Shown piece by piece: positions 7,118 through 14,321 of a DNA stretch of 17,265 nucleotides. Position 1 is the stretch's first letter. Every line of letters begins with the position of its first letter. Source of the stretch: CAYNFH01 sp964396385. Lineage in GTDB: Bacteria; Armatimonadota; Chthonomonadetes; Chthonomonadales; CAJBBX01. The notes beneath the pieces are model-generated. The model saw only the letters and a program-made list of their open reading frames with translations, was not told the DNA's origin and made no database searches. The position numbers and the translations under genes are program-made. Where the stretch lies: positions 1-17,265 of the forward strand of contig CAYNFH010000144.1 in assembly GCA_964396385.1 (NCBI GenBank). Reading direction: 5' to 3'.

Positions 7118-7210
7118 AACCGTCCTATCGGACGGGCGGGTCAGAATCGGTTTGTTGGAACGGAGAGTCCCTCAAGAGCGTGGCAGTTCTGTCCGTCCGA
7201 TAGGACGGTT
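7118..7210. repeat. 18-bp perfect inverted repeat pair
   Basis: AACCGTCCTATCGGACGG (7118-7135) recurs exactly inverted at 7193-7210, 57 bases apart. Each copy is itself a hairpin (CCGTCC/GGACGG). The pair could be the ends of a 93-bp MITE-like element or two operator sites. No target-site duplication is obvious, and no coding is seen between the arms. Confidence 0.6.
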
Positions 7211-7355
7211 CCACATAGCCAGGAGATTGTCTACCTCCTGGCGCCTACGAGCGCGGACTCTGTCCCGTCCAACCGGCTCAACTGGCGGGCAGACGGGCTC
7301 CGCACCTGCCTTACATCTGGGCCAGCCTACGTCGACGTGAGTCGCGGCCGCACGG

Positions 7356-8366
7356 TTACGGGTGACGGGGAGTGGGAAGCAGCCGGCGGAAGGCGGCCAA
7401 GATTCCACCCAGTCGGCCCGGCTCAGGCTCGGGCCGCCATTCGTCCTCCTCCAGGTCAGCGGAGCGGAGGAGGGTGTCTGAGTCGTCGTCCGGGGCGGAG
7501 GCGGCGGGACGCAACAGCACCGAGTCCTCGGCCGCCTCGGATGGGCGGAGCAGGGTGGCGCGATCGTGCCAGAGCTGGGCGGTAGCGTGGGCCTCGGCGC
7601 GCAGGTCGCTCAGGAAGTTGCGCTGCTCCCACAGCAGGAACCGTTCCGGGTCGAAGCGGAGCACGCGTGAGAGGGATTCAAGCGCCTGGATTCGGTCGGC
7701 CGCAGTAAAGGACTGCTCGCGAAGGACGAGCCTGCCCAGAGCGCGGGGAGAGCCCATTGCGCGCATCGCGGAGCGCGCCTGTGGTCCCGCGTCCCTATCG
7801 CCGCGGGCCGCCATGCGGCAGAGTGGAGTGATGCCGCGTGCGTCGCGGATACGGCCGAGCGCGAGAGCGGCGGACCGGCGCTGCCGGATGCGGGTGCCGT
7901 GGTCCAGCAGGTCGGCCAGCATGGGAGCAACGCTGGGATGGCGGCACTCCGAAAGGGCGCCGATGGCGAGACCGGTGAAGCGGCGCTGGGTGAGAGCCTG
8001 GCGGTAGAGTACCTCCAGCACCTCGTCTCCGCCAATCCGCGCCAGCGACCGGGCGACGCGCTCGTATACCACGCGGTTATCGGCGGAATTCAGGTGCCGA
8101 ACAAGAGCGGGGACCAGGAGAAGCCGTGGAATCCGCTCCATCTCTCGCCGCGCCTTACGCCACGCGGCACTCTCCCGTGTGACGGCGATGACGCTGGCGA
8201 GGTAACGAAAAGTCTCCGCGATGCGATCCGCATCTACAGAAGGGGAGTCTGCGGAACGGCGGTCCGAAGTCGGGGGACCGAGGTCCGGTCCGGGATCGCC
8301 GCGTGGCCCTGTGGCTCCATCGCCGCTTCGGTCCGTCCCCCGTCCTCCGTCCCCCGTCGTTCTCAT
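7356..8366 (-). CDS. HEAT-repeat protein with LLRPA-type tail
   Basis: A 336-residue protein with no enzyme motif. Residues 1-45 are Gly/Pro/Asp/Arg-rich, likely disordered and encoded over repeat element E4. Residues 50-260 are helical pairs of the PBS-lyase/HEAT type (VVYERVARSLARIGG, FTGLAIGALSECRHPSVAPM). The tail carries three related motifs: TLLRPSE at 271, SVLLRPAA at 282 and TLLRSAD at 298. Residues 128-290 align clearly with the C-terminal half of the PhyH-HEAT protein two genes upstream, including CRH.SV.P.L, GPLC-like PLCRMAA and the tail, so the two are paralogous modules. The ATG at 8366 overlaps the GNAT stop as ATGA. A scaffold or partner role is inference; the function is unknown. 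Confidence 0.8.
   Translation of the reverse strand: MRTTGDGGRGTDRSGDGATGPRGDPGPDLGPPTSDRRSADSPSVDADRIAETFRYLASVIAVTRESAAWRKARREMERIPRLLLVPALVRHLNSADNRVVYERVARSLARIGGDEVLEVLYRQALTQRRFTGLAIGALSECRHPSVAPMLADLLDHGTRIRQRRSAALALGRIRDARGITPLCRMAARGDRDAGPQARSAMRAMGSPRALGRLVLREQSFTAADRIQALESLSRVLRFDPERFLLWEQRNFLSDLRAEAHATAQLWHDRATLLRPSEAAEDSVLLRPAASAPDDDSDTLLRSADLEEDEWRPEPEPGRLGGILAAFRRLLPTPRHP
8261..8360. repeat. Inverted 7-mer arrays (element E4)
   Basis: Right arm: CCGTCCC, CCGTCCT, CCGTCCC, CCGTCGT at 8333-8360. Left arm, more degenerate: GGTCCGA, AGTCGGG, GGACCGA, GGTCCGG at 8261-8288. It lies at the GNAT/HEAT junction and inside the first 35 codons of the HEAT gene, where it encodes a low-complexity leader. 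Confidence 0.55.
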
Positions 8367-8848
8367 TGGGGCAGGTCCTTGCCCATGATCACGTAGGTGG
8401 GCTCGGAATACCCTGGGTGCGTGCGATACTCCATGACTCGATAGCCGAGCCGCTCGTAATAGGCGCGGTTGCGCGGCAGGGCGAGCCGCGTGCCCAACGT
8501 CACGCTGTGGATGCCCAAGTCGCGGGCGCGGCGCTCCACGTGCTCGATGAGCCGCCGCGCGATCCCCTTGCGCCGGTGCTCCGGGACCACGGCAAGGCGG
8601 AATAGGTAGAGTCGCGCGGGCCGTGGCTCGTAGAACACGCATCCAGCGGGAATACCGTCCACCGTCGCGAGCACCACGGAAGACGTCTCCATGGCGGAGA
8701 GCAGGCGCTCGCGGGTCTCGTTCGGGGCGGAGGAGGGCGGGTCGATGGCCCCGCGGTACTCGTCAAACGCCCGGTGGATGATGTTCAGGACTGTATCGAT
8801 CTGCCCCGGCCCGACCTCCCGGAGCGCGATCTCCTCGGGTGGGCTCAT
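8363..8848 (-). CDS. GNAT-family N-acetyltransferase
   Basis: A 161-residue GCN5-related acetyltransferase that should transfer an acetyl group from acetyl-CoA to an unknown amine. Motif A is complete, LYLFRLAVVPEHRRKGIARR (80-99), with the R92-x-x-G95-x-A97 pyrophosphate-binding signature. Motif B appears as NRAYYERLGYR (127-137). The length is that of a single GNAT domain with no extension. Its ATG overlaps the PhyH-HEAT stop, and its stop overlaps the HEAT-protein start, both as ATGA, so the three proteins are probably made together. That coupling suggests its substrate may be one of the two partners, or a small molecule also handled by the dioxygenase; neither is shown by the sequence. 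No strong ribosome-binding site precedes it, consistent with coupling. Confidence 0.9.
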   Translation of the reverse strand: MSPPEEIALREVGPGQIDTVLNIIHRAFDEYRGAIDPPSSAPNETRERLLSAMETSSVVLATVDGIPAGCVFYEPRPARLYLFRLAVVPEHRRKGIARRLIEHVERRARDLGIHSVTLGTRLALPRNRAYYERLGYRVMEYRTHPGYSEPTYVIMGKDLPQ

Positions 8849-10479
8849 GCTGGGCCGGAGGCCGCGTCGGCCGGGCGGACCAGTCCCTCCGGGCTTCGGT
8901 GAGGCCCGGCAGCCGGGTGCAGGAGGCTCTGATCCGCCGGAGTGGCGGCCGGATGGAGCAGCGTAGTTTGGTCCCGCAATATACTCTCGGCTTCGCGCGC
9001 CCGCTCGGAGACATCCGCCTGATTCCCGCGGGCCATTCGTTCCAATTCGCGCAGCGCGTCAAAGTGCAGGACCTGAGCGGCCTGAGCGATCACTCTCACG
9101 CGCTCCGTTGGGTCTAGACTGTCCTCCATCAGTACCGGCCTGATAACGTGATCAGGCCGGCCCAGCCCTTGTAGATACTGAATGGCGTCGGTGTTGATCA
9201 CGCAGTGTGGATCCGCTGCCATGTGGCAAAGCGGACCAATAGCTAGACCCGGCGCGCGTCGCAATAGGCCCTGAGCTGCCGCGGGCCGCTGTACGCGTGT
9301 CCCGTTCAGGAGAATGTCGAGAAGCGCCGGAACGACTGATGCATGGCGACAATCTGCCAGGGCGTTTACCGCAGCGGCCGAGAAGCGCTGCTGCCGCCTG
9401 ACGTGCTGGATGAGCGACTCAGCCGCGTTCGGAATGGCCAGGTGAGCCATGGACGTGGCGAGGCGATAGTAAGTCCGATAGTCGGAAGCCGAATCCATGC
9501 GCCGGATGAGCTCCTCAACGACTAGATCTCCATACTCCTTGAGCGCCGAATCTATGTCTTGCTGCATCCCCAGGAGCTCGGGCAGCCTGCCGCGTCCAGA
9601 TCCGGAGTCCGGTGCGGTTACCGTGTTAACGAGGAGATAGACCAACTCCCTTCGGCGAACTTCTTCCTGCACTTGCTCCTGTCTCTGCTGGTACGAAGCC
9701 ATGGCCGCGGTCACTTGCGATTCACTTAGAGACTCCAAAACCTGAGCGTGGCGGAAGAGGCGGCGGGCGCGCTCCGAGAGCCCTTCCCACATGTCACGCC
9801 GGATGGAGGGCGCCTGCTGCTCAAACCGGTACCAGGAGCGCACATAGACCAGCGCGATATTTGGCCGGGATCGCAGCCCGCGGTTCGGCGTGCCCCGGTG
9901 CCACATGCGCAGGTCGCGGATGATGGCATCGCCTGCCTTCATGAGCATCCGCTGAGAGACCATTCTGGAGGCCAGCTCCTGGATGTCGCCGCGCCCGTCC
10001 CACAGATGGGTGCCGCCGGGCCAGATCTCCAGCGGGCCGTTCTCCTCTGTCACGTCCACAAGCGGGATGTTGAGCACCAGGCCATAGGGCGGAAGCGAAT
10101 GCCGAGCCTCCGGAAAGAGCAGGCGCGTGTCGGAGTGCACCCGCTGGTAGTCCGAGCCGGGCAGCGGCGTGTCGGAAGCGAAATAGACGCACTCGATGTC
10201 GGGCCCCAGCACCTGACCTGCAATCTCCAGCACGGCGTCGTTCTCGTAGAGCGTGGAGTTGGCGAACGGCGGCTCGAACGGCAGGTACATCTGGTAGCGG
10301 TTCGCGCCCCGGTTGCTGGGCTCGCTCCGCATGCGCTCCTCCAGCAGTGCATCGAACGCGTCGCGCATCCGGCTCACCAGGGCCGGCTTTAGCAAGCCGG
10401 GGAGGAGCGTGTAGCCGTTGACCCGGATCTGATCGGCGGCGTCCGCGGCACCGTGAACTGCGGGGGTGTTTTCTGGCAC
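8845..10479 (-). CDS. PhyH-like dioxygenase fused to a HEAT module with LLHPA tail
   Basis: A 544-residue two-part protein. Residues 15-220 are a PhyH-type Fe(II)/2-oxoglutarate dioxygenase with an intact metal triad: H115-S-D117, then H194 in MWHRGTPNRG, with Arg at 203/205 for 2-oxoglutarate. NGPLEIWPGGTH (148-158) is the usual family strand. A Gln/Glu-rich, probably coiled-coil linker (255-280) leads to HEAT-type helices (about 310-500). The tail has three motifs: TTLLHPAA at 505, QSLLHPAA at 517 and GLVRPAD at 532. The C-terminal half is paralogous to the HEAT protein two genes downstream. The GTG at 10479 has GGAGG 8 bases upstream. This fusion is about twice the usual PhyH length. The substrate is unknown. 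Confidence 0.85.
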   Translation of the reverse strand: MPENTPAVHGAADAADQIRVNGYTLLPGLLKPALVSRMRDAFDALLEERMRSEPSNRGANRYQMYLPFEPPFANSTLYENDAVLEIAGQVLGPDIECVYFASDTPLPGSDYQRVHSDTRLLFPEARHSLPPYGLVLNIPLVDVTEENGPLEIWPGGTHLWDGRGDIQELASRMVSQRMLMKAGDAIIRDLRMWHRGTPNRGLRSRPNIALVYVRSWYRFEQQAPSIRRDMWEGLSERARRLFRHAQVLESLSESQVTAAMASYQQRQEQVQEEVRRRELVYLLVNTVTAPDSGSGRGRLPELLGMQQDIDSALKEYGDLVVEELIRRMDSASDYRTYYRLATSMAHLAIPNAAESLIQHVRRQQRFSAAAVNALADCRHASVVPALLDILLNGTRVQRPAAAQGLLRRAPGLAIGPLCHMAADPHCVINTDAIQYLQGLGRPDHVIRPVLMEDSLDPTERVRVIAQAAQVLHFDALRELERMARGNQADVSERAREAESILRDQTTLLHPAATPADQSLLHPAAGPHRSPEGLVRPADAASGPA

Positions 10480-10496
10480 GAGTGTCGCCTCCGGCT

Positions 10497-10567
10497 GGAC
10501 GGGTGACGGTAGACGGTGGACGGACGGATTCCGAATTCAGTCCGTCATCCGTCTTCCGTCATCGGTC
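10497..10567. repeat. Inverted 4+4 array of 7-mers (element E5)
   Basis: Left arm, four units: GGACGGG, TGACGGT, AGACGGT, GGACGGA (10497-10524). Right arm, four inverted units: GTCCGTC, ATCCGTC, TTCCGTC, ATCGGTC (10540-10567). The 15-base centre is CGGATTCCGAATTCA. It fills the 91-base gap between corA and the PhyH-HEAT gene and would form a stem of about 28 bp in RNA. No T-run follows on the minus strand. Confidence 0.85.
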
Positions 10568-10570
10568 ATC

Positions 10571-11617
10571 CTACCACATCCCGCGGCGGCGGAGCCAGAG
10601 AAGGGCCAGGCCCGTCAGGAGACCCGTGAAGAGCATAACGATCCAGAATCCCACATAGACGCCCCCGATCCGGGTGAACTGGAAGGGGATGCCGCGCACG
10701 TTCATACCCCACGCGCCGTAGACCGCGCCGGCCGCCGCTTCGCAGATTCCCACCACGGTCAGCACCTTCATCGTCTCATTCAGGCTATTGGACATGAAGG
10801 AGAGGTGCGCGTCCAGCGCGCCGGAGATCATGTCGCGCTGGATGTCCACGATGTCCAGCAGCCGGAGCACGTGGTCGTACACGTCCTGGAAGTAGGGGTG
10901 AGTCTCCAGGTCGAAGAGCGACTGGCCGCGCCGTGGAAAGCCCTGGAACGCGTCCTTCAGCGGGTAGACCGCCTTGCGGAGGGCGAAGAGGCTACGCTTC
11001 AGCGCCAGGAGCTCCTCCGAGTTCGTGGCCCTCCCGCCCCGGAACATGGTGAGCTCCACCGCGTCCAGGCGGTCGTCGATGTCGTCCACCACGGGAAAGT
11101 ATGCGTCTATGATGGCGTCCACCACGATGTGCGCGAGGAAACCGACTCGGTCCCGCACCTCCGGATCGGCGTTCTGCCAGCGGCGGTAGGCGTCCGCCAG
11201 CGCCGGCACTTCGCCCTGGTGGAGCGAGACCACGTAGTTCTGGCCCACAAACAGGTCGACCTCGGTGGTGATCAGCTCCCGCTTGTGCGCTGAGGCCTCC
11301 GGGGCGTACATCACCAGGAAGTAGTAGCTGGGGTACTCGTCCACCTTGGGGCGCTGGCGCTCCTTCACCACGTCCTCCAGGGAGAGCGGGCTGAAGTCGA
11401 ACTCCTCCTGGAGCATCGCGATTTCGGCGTCGCCCGGGTCGCGGATGTCCACCCAGATGAGGGTATCCCGGTCCGGCAGCACTTCGCTGATATCAGGTGC
11501 CGGAATCGGCTCGGGCCACTCCTGTCCGCGGCGGCGCACGCGCACGTTGACGCGCGCCCCGGCGGACTCGATGGGCCGGCTGGTGTGCAGCCGCTTCCTC
11601 GCCATCAGCTTGTTCAT
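10571..11617 (-). CDS. corA: CorA-type magnesium/divalent cation channel
   Basis: A 348-residue CorA-family channel for Mg2+ (or Co2+/Ni2+) uptake across the inner membrane, working as a pentamer. The signature GMN is at 304-306 in YGAWGMN, at the end of the first membrane helix (about 286-305). The second helix (about 322-342) is followed by a basic end, LRRRGMW. The long cytoplasmic N-terminal part has the usual alpha/beta then helical layout (FSPLSLEDVV, RPKVDEYPSYYFLVMY). The ATG at 11617 is taken; a second in-frame ATG lies at 11605. Neither has a strong ribosome-binding site. It lies 267 bases after pnp, behind a terminator-like hairpin, so it probably has its own promoter, which I could not locate. 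Confidence 0.93.
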   Translation of the reverse strand: MNKLMARKRLHTSRPIESAGARVNVRVRRRGQEWPEPIPAPDISEVLPDRDTLIWVDIRDPGDAEIAMLQEEFDFSPLSLEDVVKERQRPKVDEYPSYYFLVMYAPEASAHKRELITTEVDLFVGQNYVVSLHQGEVPALADAYRRWQNADPEVRDRVGFLAHIVVDAIIDAYFPVVDDIDDRLDAVELTMFRGGRATNSEELLALKRSLFALRKAVYPLKDAFQGFPRRGQSLFDLETHPYFQDVYDHVLRLLDIVDIQRDMISGALDAHLSFMSNSLNETMKVLTVVGICEAAAGAVYGAWGMNVRGIPFQFTRIGGVYVGFWIVMLFTGLLTGLALLWLRRRGMW

Positions 11618-11662
11618 GCTGCTAATGGCGCGGCGCGGGCGGCCGAAGTTCCCGGGGGGAAC

Positions 11663-11688
11663 GAGGGGGTGAAGGGGTGAGGGGGTGG
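11663..11688. repeat. Three tandem 8-mers (element E6)
   Basis: GAGGGGGT, GAAGGGGT, GAGGGGGT then GG, about 45 bases upstream of corA on its leader side. It is the same architecture as E1 with a different word, and only one arm is present. Confidence 0.6.
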
Positions 11689-11702
11689 CGCTGCCACACC
11701 GC

Positions 11703-11802
11703 CCGGGGCTAAACCCGCCGGGCTATTGAATGAAGAGCCGGCTTACGCCGGCTCCGGAGCCCGAAGGGGTTCTCTTTCAATAGCACCGGGGTTCAGCCCG
11801 GT
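11703..11802. repeat. REP/MITE-like element with nested palindromes
   Basis: An outer imperfect inverted repeat pairs 11703-11730 (CCGGGGCTAAACCC then GCCGGGCTATTGAA) with 11776-11802 (TTCAATAGC then ACCGGGGTTCAGCCCGG). Inside lies a perfect 8-bp stem GAGCCGGC/GCCGGCTC with loop TTAC (11735-11754). The layout looks like a small cloverleaf, as in non-autonomous REP-type elements. It shares GCCGGGCTA with the hairpin at 7088-7110. Confidence 0.65.
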
Positions 11803-11830
11803 GCGGGGAGTCCGGTTGATGGATCTCCAA

Positions 11831-11862
11831 TGAAAATGGACGGGGTTTCATTCCCGTCCATT
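11831..11862 (-). terminator. Likely terminator after pnp
   Basis: AATGGACGGG (11835-11844) and CCCGTCCATT (11853-11862) form a perfect 10-bp stem with an 8-base loop. Read on the minus strand it lies about 22 bases past the pnp stop and is followed by TTTTCATT, a short T-rich tract. The stem word repeats once more (ATTCCCGTTC at 11861-11870), so this may also be a short iterated element. Confidence 0.55.
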
Positions 11863-11884
11863 CCCGTTCATGCGCGGCTAATCC

Positions 11885-14188
11885 CTACCGCCTGGGTCGG
11901 AAGCGGGCCTTCGGAACCTCGTCCTCTTCCTTTGTCTCCGTGGCCGCGGCAGGTCCGGGCGCTCCGCGGAAACCGCGGTCCGGGTCGCGGTCCCGGCCGC
12001 CCATGCGCGGGCCGCCGAAGCCGCCGCGACCACCGCGATCTCGGTCCCGGTCCCCTCCGCCGCGCGGGCCGCGCCCGCGGTCCTCGCGAGGCTTCACCGT
12101 GGAGGGATCGAACGGCTGGTCCAGTCCAGTAGCGGACAGGTTGACGCGGCCCTGGCTGTCGATTTCGATCACGCGGACGTCCAGCTCATCGCCCACCTTC
12201 ACCACGTCCTCCGGCCGGCGGATAGGCTCCTCCGAGAGGTGCGAGATGTGGACGAGGCCGTCTTTGCCCGGCAGGATCTCCACAAAGGCGCCCATTCCCA
12301 TGAGGCGGGTCACCTTGCCGTGGTAGATCTGGCCGACCTCCACCTCCTGGGTGATCGAGCGGATCATGTCCGCCGCCTTTTCGCCGCCCACGCCGTTGGT
12401 GGCCGCGATGAAGATGGTGCCGTCCTGCTCGATGCTGACGCTGGCGCCGGTCTCGGCCTCGATGGACTTGATCATCTTGCCGCCGGGCCCAATCACGGCT
12501 CCGATCTTGTCCGGATTGATCTTCAGGCTGAACACGCGCGGAGCGTACTCACTCATCTGCTGCCGCGGCTCCTGGATCACCTCCAGCATCTTGCCCAGGA
12601 TGAAGGCGCGGCCGTCCTTGGCCTGCGCCAGGGTGGCGCGGATGATCTCCGCCGTGAGTCCCCGGATCTTGGTGTCTAGCTGGATTGCGGTAATGCCCTT
12701 GGAGGTGCCGGCTACCTTGAAGTCCATGTCGCCGGAGAAGTCCTCCATGCCCTGGATGTCCGAGAGAACCTGGAACTGGTCATCGCGGGTCATCAGCCCC
12801 ATGGCGATGCCGCTCACCGGCGCCTTGATGGGCACGCCCGCGTCCATCAGCGCCAGCGTGGAGGCGCAGGTCGAGCCCATGGAGGTCGAGCCGTTCGACT
12901 CCAGCACCTCGGAGGTGAGCAGGAGCGCGTACGGGAACTCGTCTTTGCCCGGAACGACGGAGAGCAGCGCGCGCTCCGCCAGCGCGCCGTGGCCGATCTC
13001 TCGCCGGCCCGGGCCGCGGAGCTGCCGGACCTCGCCCACGGAGTAGGGCGGGAAGTTATAGAAGTGCATGTAGCGCTTCTCCGTGTCGCCCTCCAGCCCG
13101 TCGATGGTCTGCGCGTCCTCGGTCGAGCCGAGGGTGAGCGCGGTGAGCACCTGCGTCTGGCCGCGGGTAAAGAGACCGGAGCCGTGGACGCGCGGCAGCA
13201 GGCCCACCTCGCACGTGATCTGGCGGATCTCGTCGGTCTTGCGGCCGTCCGGCCGGACCTTCTCCTCGATAATCAGGGCGCGGATCTGTTCCTTGACGAC
13301 CTTCTCCACGGCCTCGCCGAGGTCGGCCTCCTTCTCCGGAAAGTCCGGGGCCAGCCGGGCCACTATCTCATCCTTCAGCTCGGTGAGACCGGACTCCCGT
13401 GCCGCCTTGTCCGGGTTCTGGATGGCCTGCCGCAGCTCCGCGCCGGTGCGCTCCCGCACGGCGGTGAGGATCTCCTCGTTGACCTTGTGCAGAGCCACCT
13501 CGCGCTTGGGCTTGCCGGCCTTCTCCGCGAGCTGCTCGATGAGGGCGATCTGTTCGCGGATGCAGTTATGGGCAAACTCGATGGCCGCGAAGATATCCTC
13601 CTCGCTCACCTCGTCCGCACCCGCCTCCAGCATGTTCACCACGTCCTTGCTGCCGGCCACGATGAGGTCCAGGTCCGTGGCGTCCATCTCCTCCAGGGAG
13701 GGGTTCACCACGAACTGACCGTCGACGCGGCCGACGCGCACGCAGCCGATGGGGCCGTTCCAGGGGATGTCCGATATGGCAAGAGCGGCGGAGGCGGCGA
13801 CTACGGCAAGAACGTCGGGGAGGTTCTCATGCTGCACGGAGAGGGGGGAGACGATGACCTGTACGTCGTTGCGCATCCCGGCGGGGAAGAGAGGACGCAC
13901 CGGCCTGTCTATGAGCCGGGAGGTCAGGATGGCCTTCTCGGTAGGCCGTCCTCCTCTCTTGACGAATCCGCCTGGGATCTTGCCGACCGCGTACTTTCTC
14001 TCTTCGTAGTCGCAGGTCAGCGGAAAGAAGTCCAGGCCCTCGCGGGGCTCATGAGACATGGTGGCCGCGCCCAGCACGACCGTGTCGCCCATCTCCAGCC
14101 AGCAGCTCCCGCCGGCCTGCTTGGCGACCTTGCCTGTTTCGAGACGCAGCGTTTTCCCGCCGAACGTCCCTTCTACGGATTGTACCAA
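11885..14188 (-). CDS. pnp: Polyribonucleotide nucleotidyltransferase (PNPase)
   Basis: A 767-residue phosphorolytic 3'-to-5' exoribonuclease, central to mRNA decay. Order: first RNase PH-like domain (about 10-145; FFPLTCDYEERKYAVGKIPG, RPVRPLFP), helical linker, second RNase PH-like domain (about 310-540) with GSTSMGSTCAS (433-443, phosphate site) and GDMDFKVAGT (486-495, catalytic acids), KH domain (553-610, VIGPGGKMIKSI), S1 domain (617-686). The last 68 residues are a low-complexity Arg/Gly/Asp tail (RGG and RDRD repeats), suggesting extra RNA or protein binding. The start is TTG at 14188, backed by AGGAG 7 bases upstream. It follows rpsO as in many bacteria, with two hairpins in the 133-base gap. 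Confidence 0.97.
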   Translation of the reverse strand: MVQSVEGTFGGKTLRLETGKVAKQAGGSCWLEMGDTVVLGAATMSHEPREGLDFFPLTCDYEERKYAVGKIPGGFVKRGGRPTEKAILTSRLIDRPVRPLFPAGMRNDVQVIVSPLSVQHENLPDVLAVVAASAALAISDIPWNGPIGCVRVGRVDGQFVVNPSLEEMDATDLDLIVAGSKDVVNMLEAGADEVSEEDIFAAIEFAHNCIREQIALIEQLAEKAGKPKREVALHKVNEEILTAVRERTGAELRQAIQNPDKAARESGLTELKDEIVARLAPDFPEKEADLGEAVEKVVKEQIRALIIEEKVRPDGRKTDEIRQITCEVGLLPRVHGSGLFTRGQTQVLTALTLGSTEDAQTIDGLEGDTEKRYMHFYNFPPYSVGEVRQLRGPGRREIGHGALAERALLSVVPGKDEFPYALLLTSEVLESNGSTSMGSTCASTLALMDAGVPIKAPVSGIAMGLMTRDDQFQVLSDIQGMEDFSGDMDFKVAGTSKGITAIQLDTKIRGLTAEIIRATLAQAKDGRAFILGKMLEVIQEPRQQMSEYAPRVFSLKINPDKIGAVIGPGGKMIKSIEAETGASVSIEQDGTIFIAATNGVGGEKAADMIRSITQEVEVGQIYHGKVTRLMGMGAFVEILPGKDGLVHISHLSEEPIRRPEDVVKVGDELDVRVIEIDSQGRVNLSATGLDQPFDPSTVKPREDRGRGPRGGGDRDRDRGGRGGFGGPRMGGRDRDPDRGFRGAPGPAAATETKEEDEVPKARFRPRR

Positions 14189-14211
14189 CGTGATTCTCCT
14201 GTTTCAATCCT

Positions 14212-14231
14212 CACCGGCGCTTCGGCCGGTG
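14212..14231 (-). promoter_or_regulatory. Hairpin in the pnp leader
   Basis: CACCGGC (14212-14218) and GCCGGTG (14225-14231) form a perfect 7-bp stem with a 6-base loop, ending 23 bases before the pnp start. In enterobacteria a leader hairpin in the rpsO-pnp gap is cut by RNase III and PNPase autoregulates from there. A similar role here is inference from position. Confidence 0.45.
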
Positions 14232-14246
14232 CTCCAAAAACACGGT

Positions 14247-14315
14247 GGGCGTTAGGCGTTGGGCGTTGGGCACTAGGAACCCGTCCCAGCACCCAACGCC
14301 CAACACCTAACGCCC
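14247..14315. repeat. Inverted 4+4 array of 7-mers between rpsO and pnp (element E7)
   Basis: Left arm units GGGCGTT, AGGCGTT, GGGCGTT, GGGCACT (14247-14274). The right arm 14288-14315, read inverted, is GGGCGTT, AGGTGTT, GGGCGTT, GGGTGCT. The two 28-base arms differ at three positions, around a 13-base loop. On the minus strand it follows the rpsO stop by 6 bases and is itself followed by CACCGTGTTTTTGG, so it may also act as an attenuating terminator between rpsO and pnp. Confidence 0.85.
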
Positions 14316-14321
14316 AAAAAG

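Noticed and set aside
6520..7119. A 199-codon minus-strand frame upstream of phnD
   Set aside because: It runs through the promoter and across the transposase relic in antisense and overlaps phnD in another frame; no domain is visible.
9593..9612. TCCGGA-rich stretch in the PhyH-HEAT gene similar to the E1/E8 core
   Set aside because: It encodes a Ser-Gly linker, has no iterated arms, and is short enough to be chance at this GC content.
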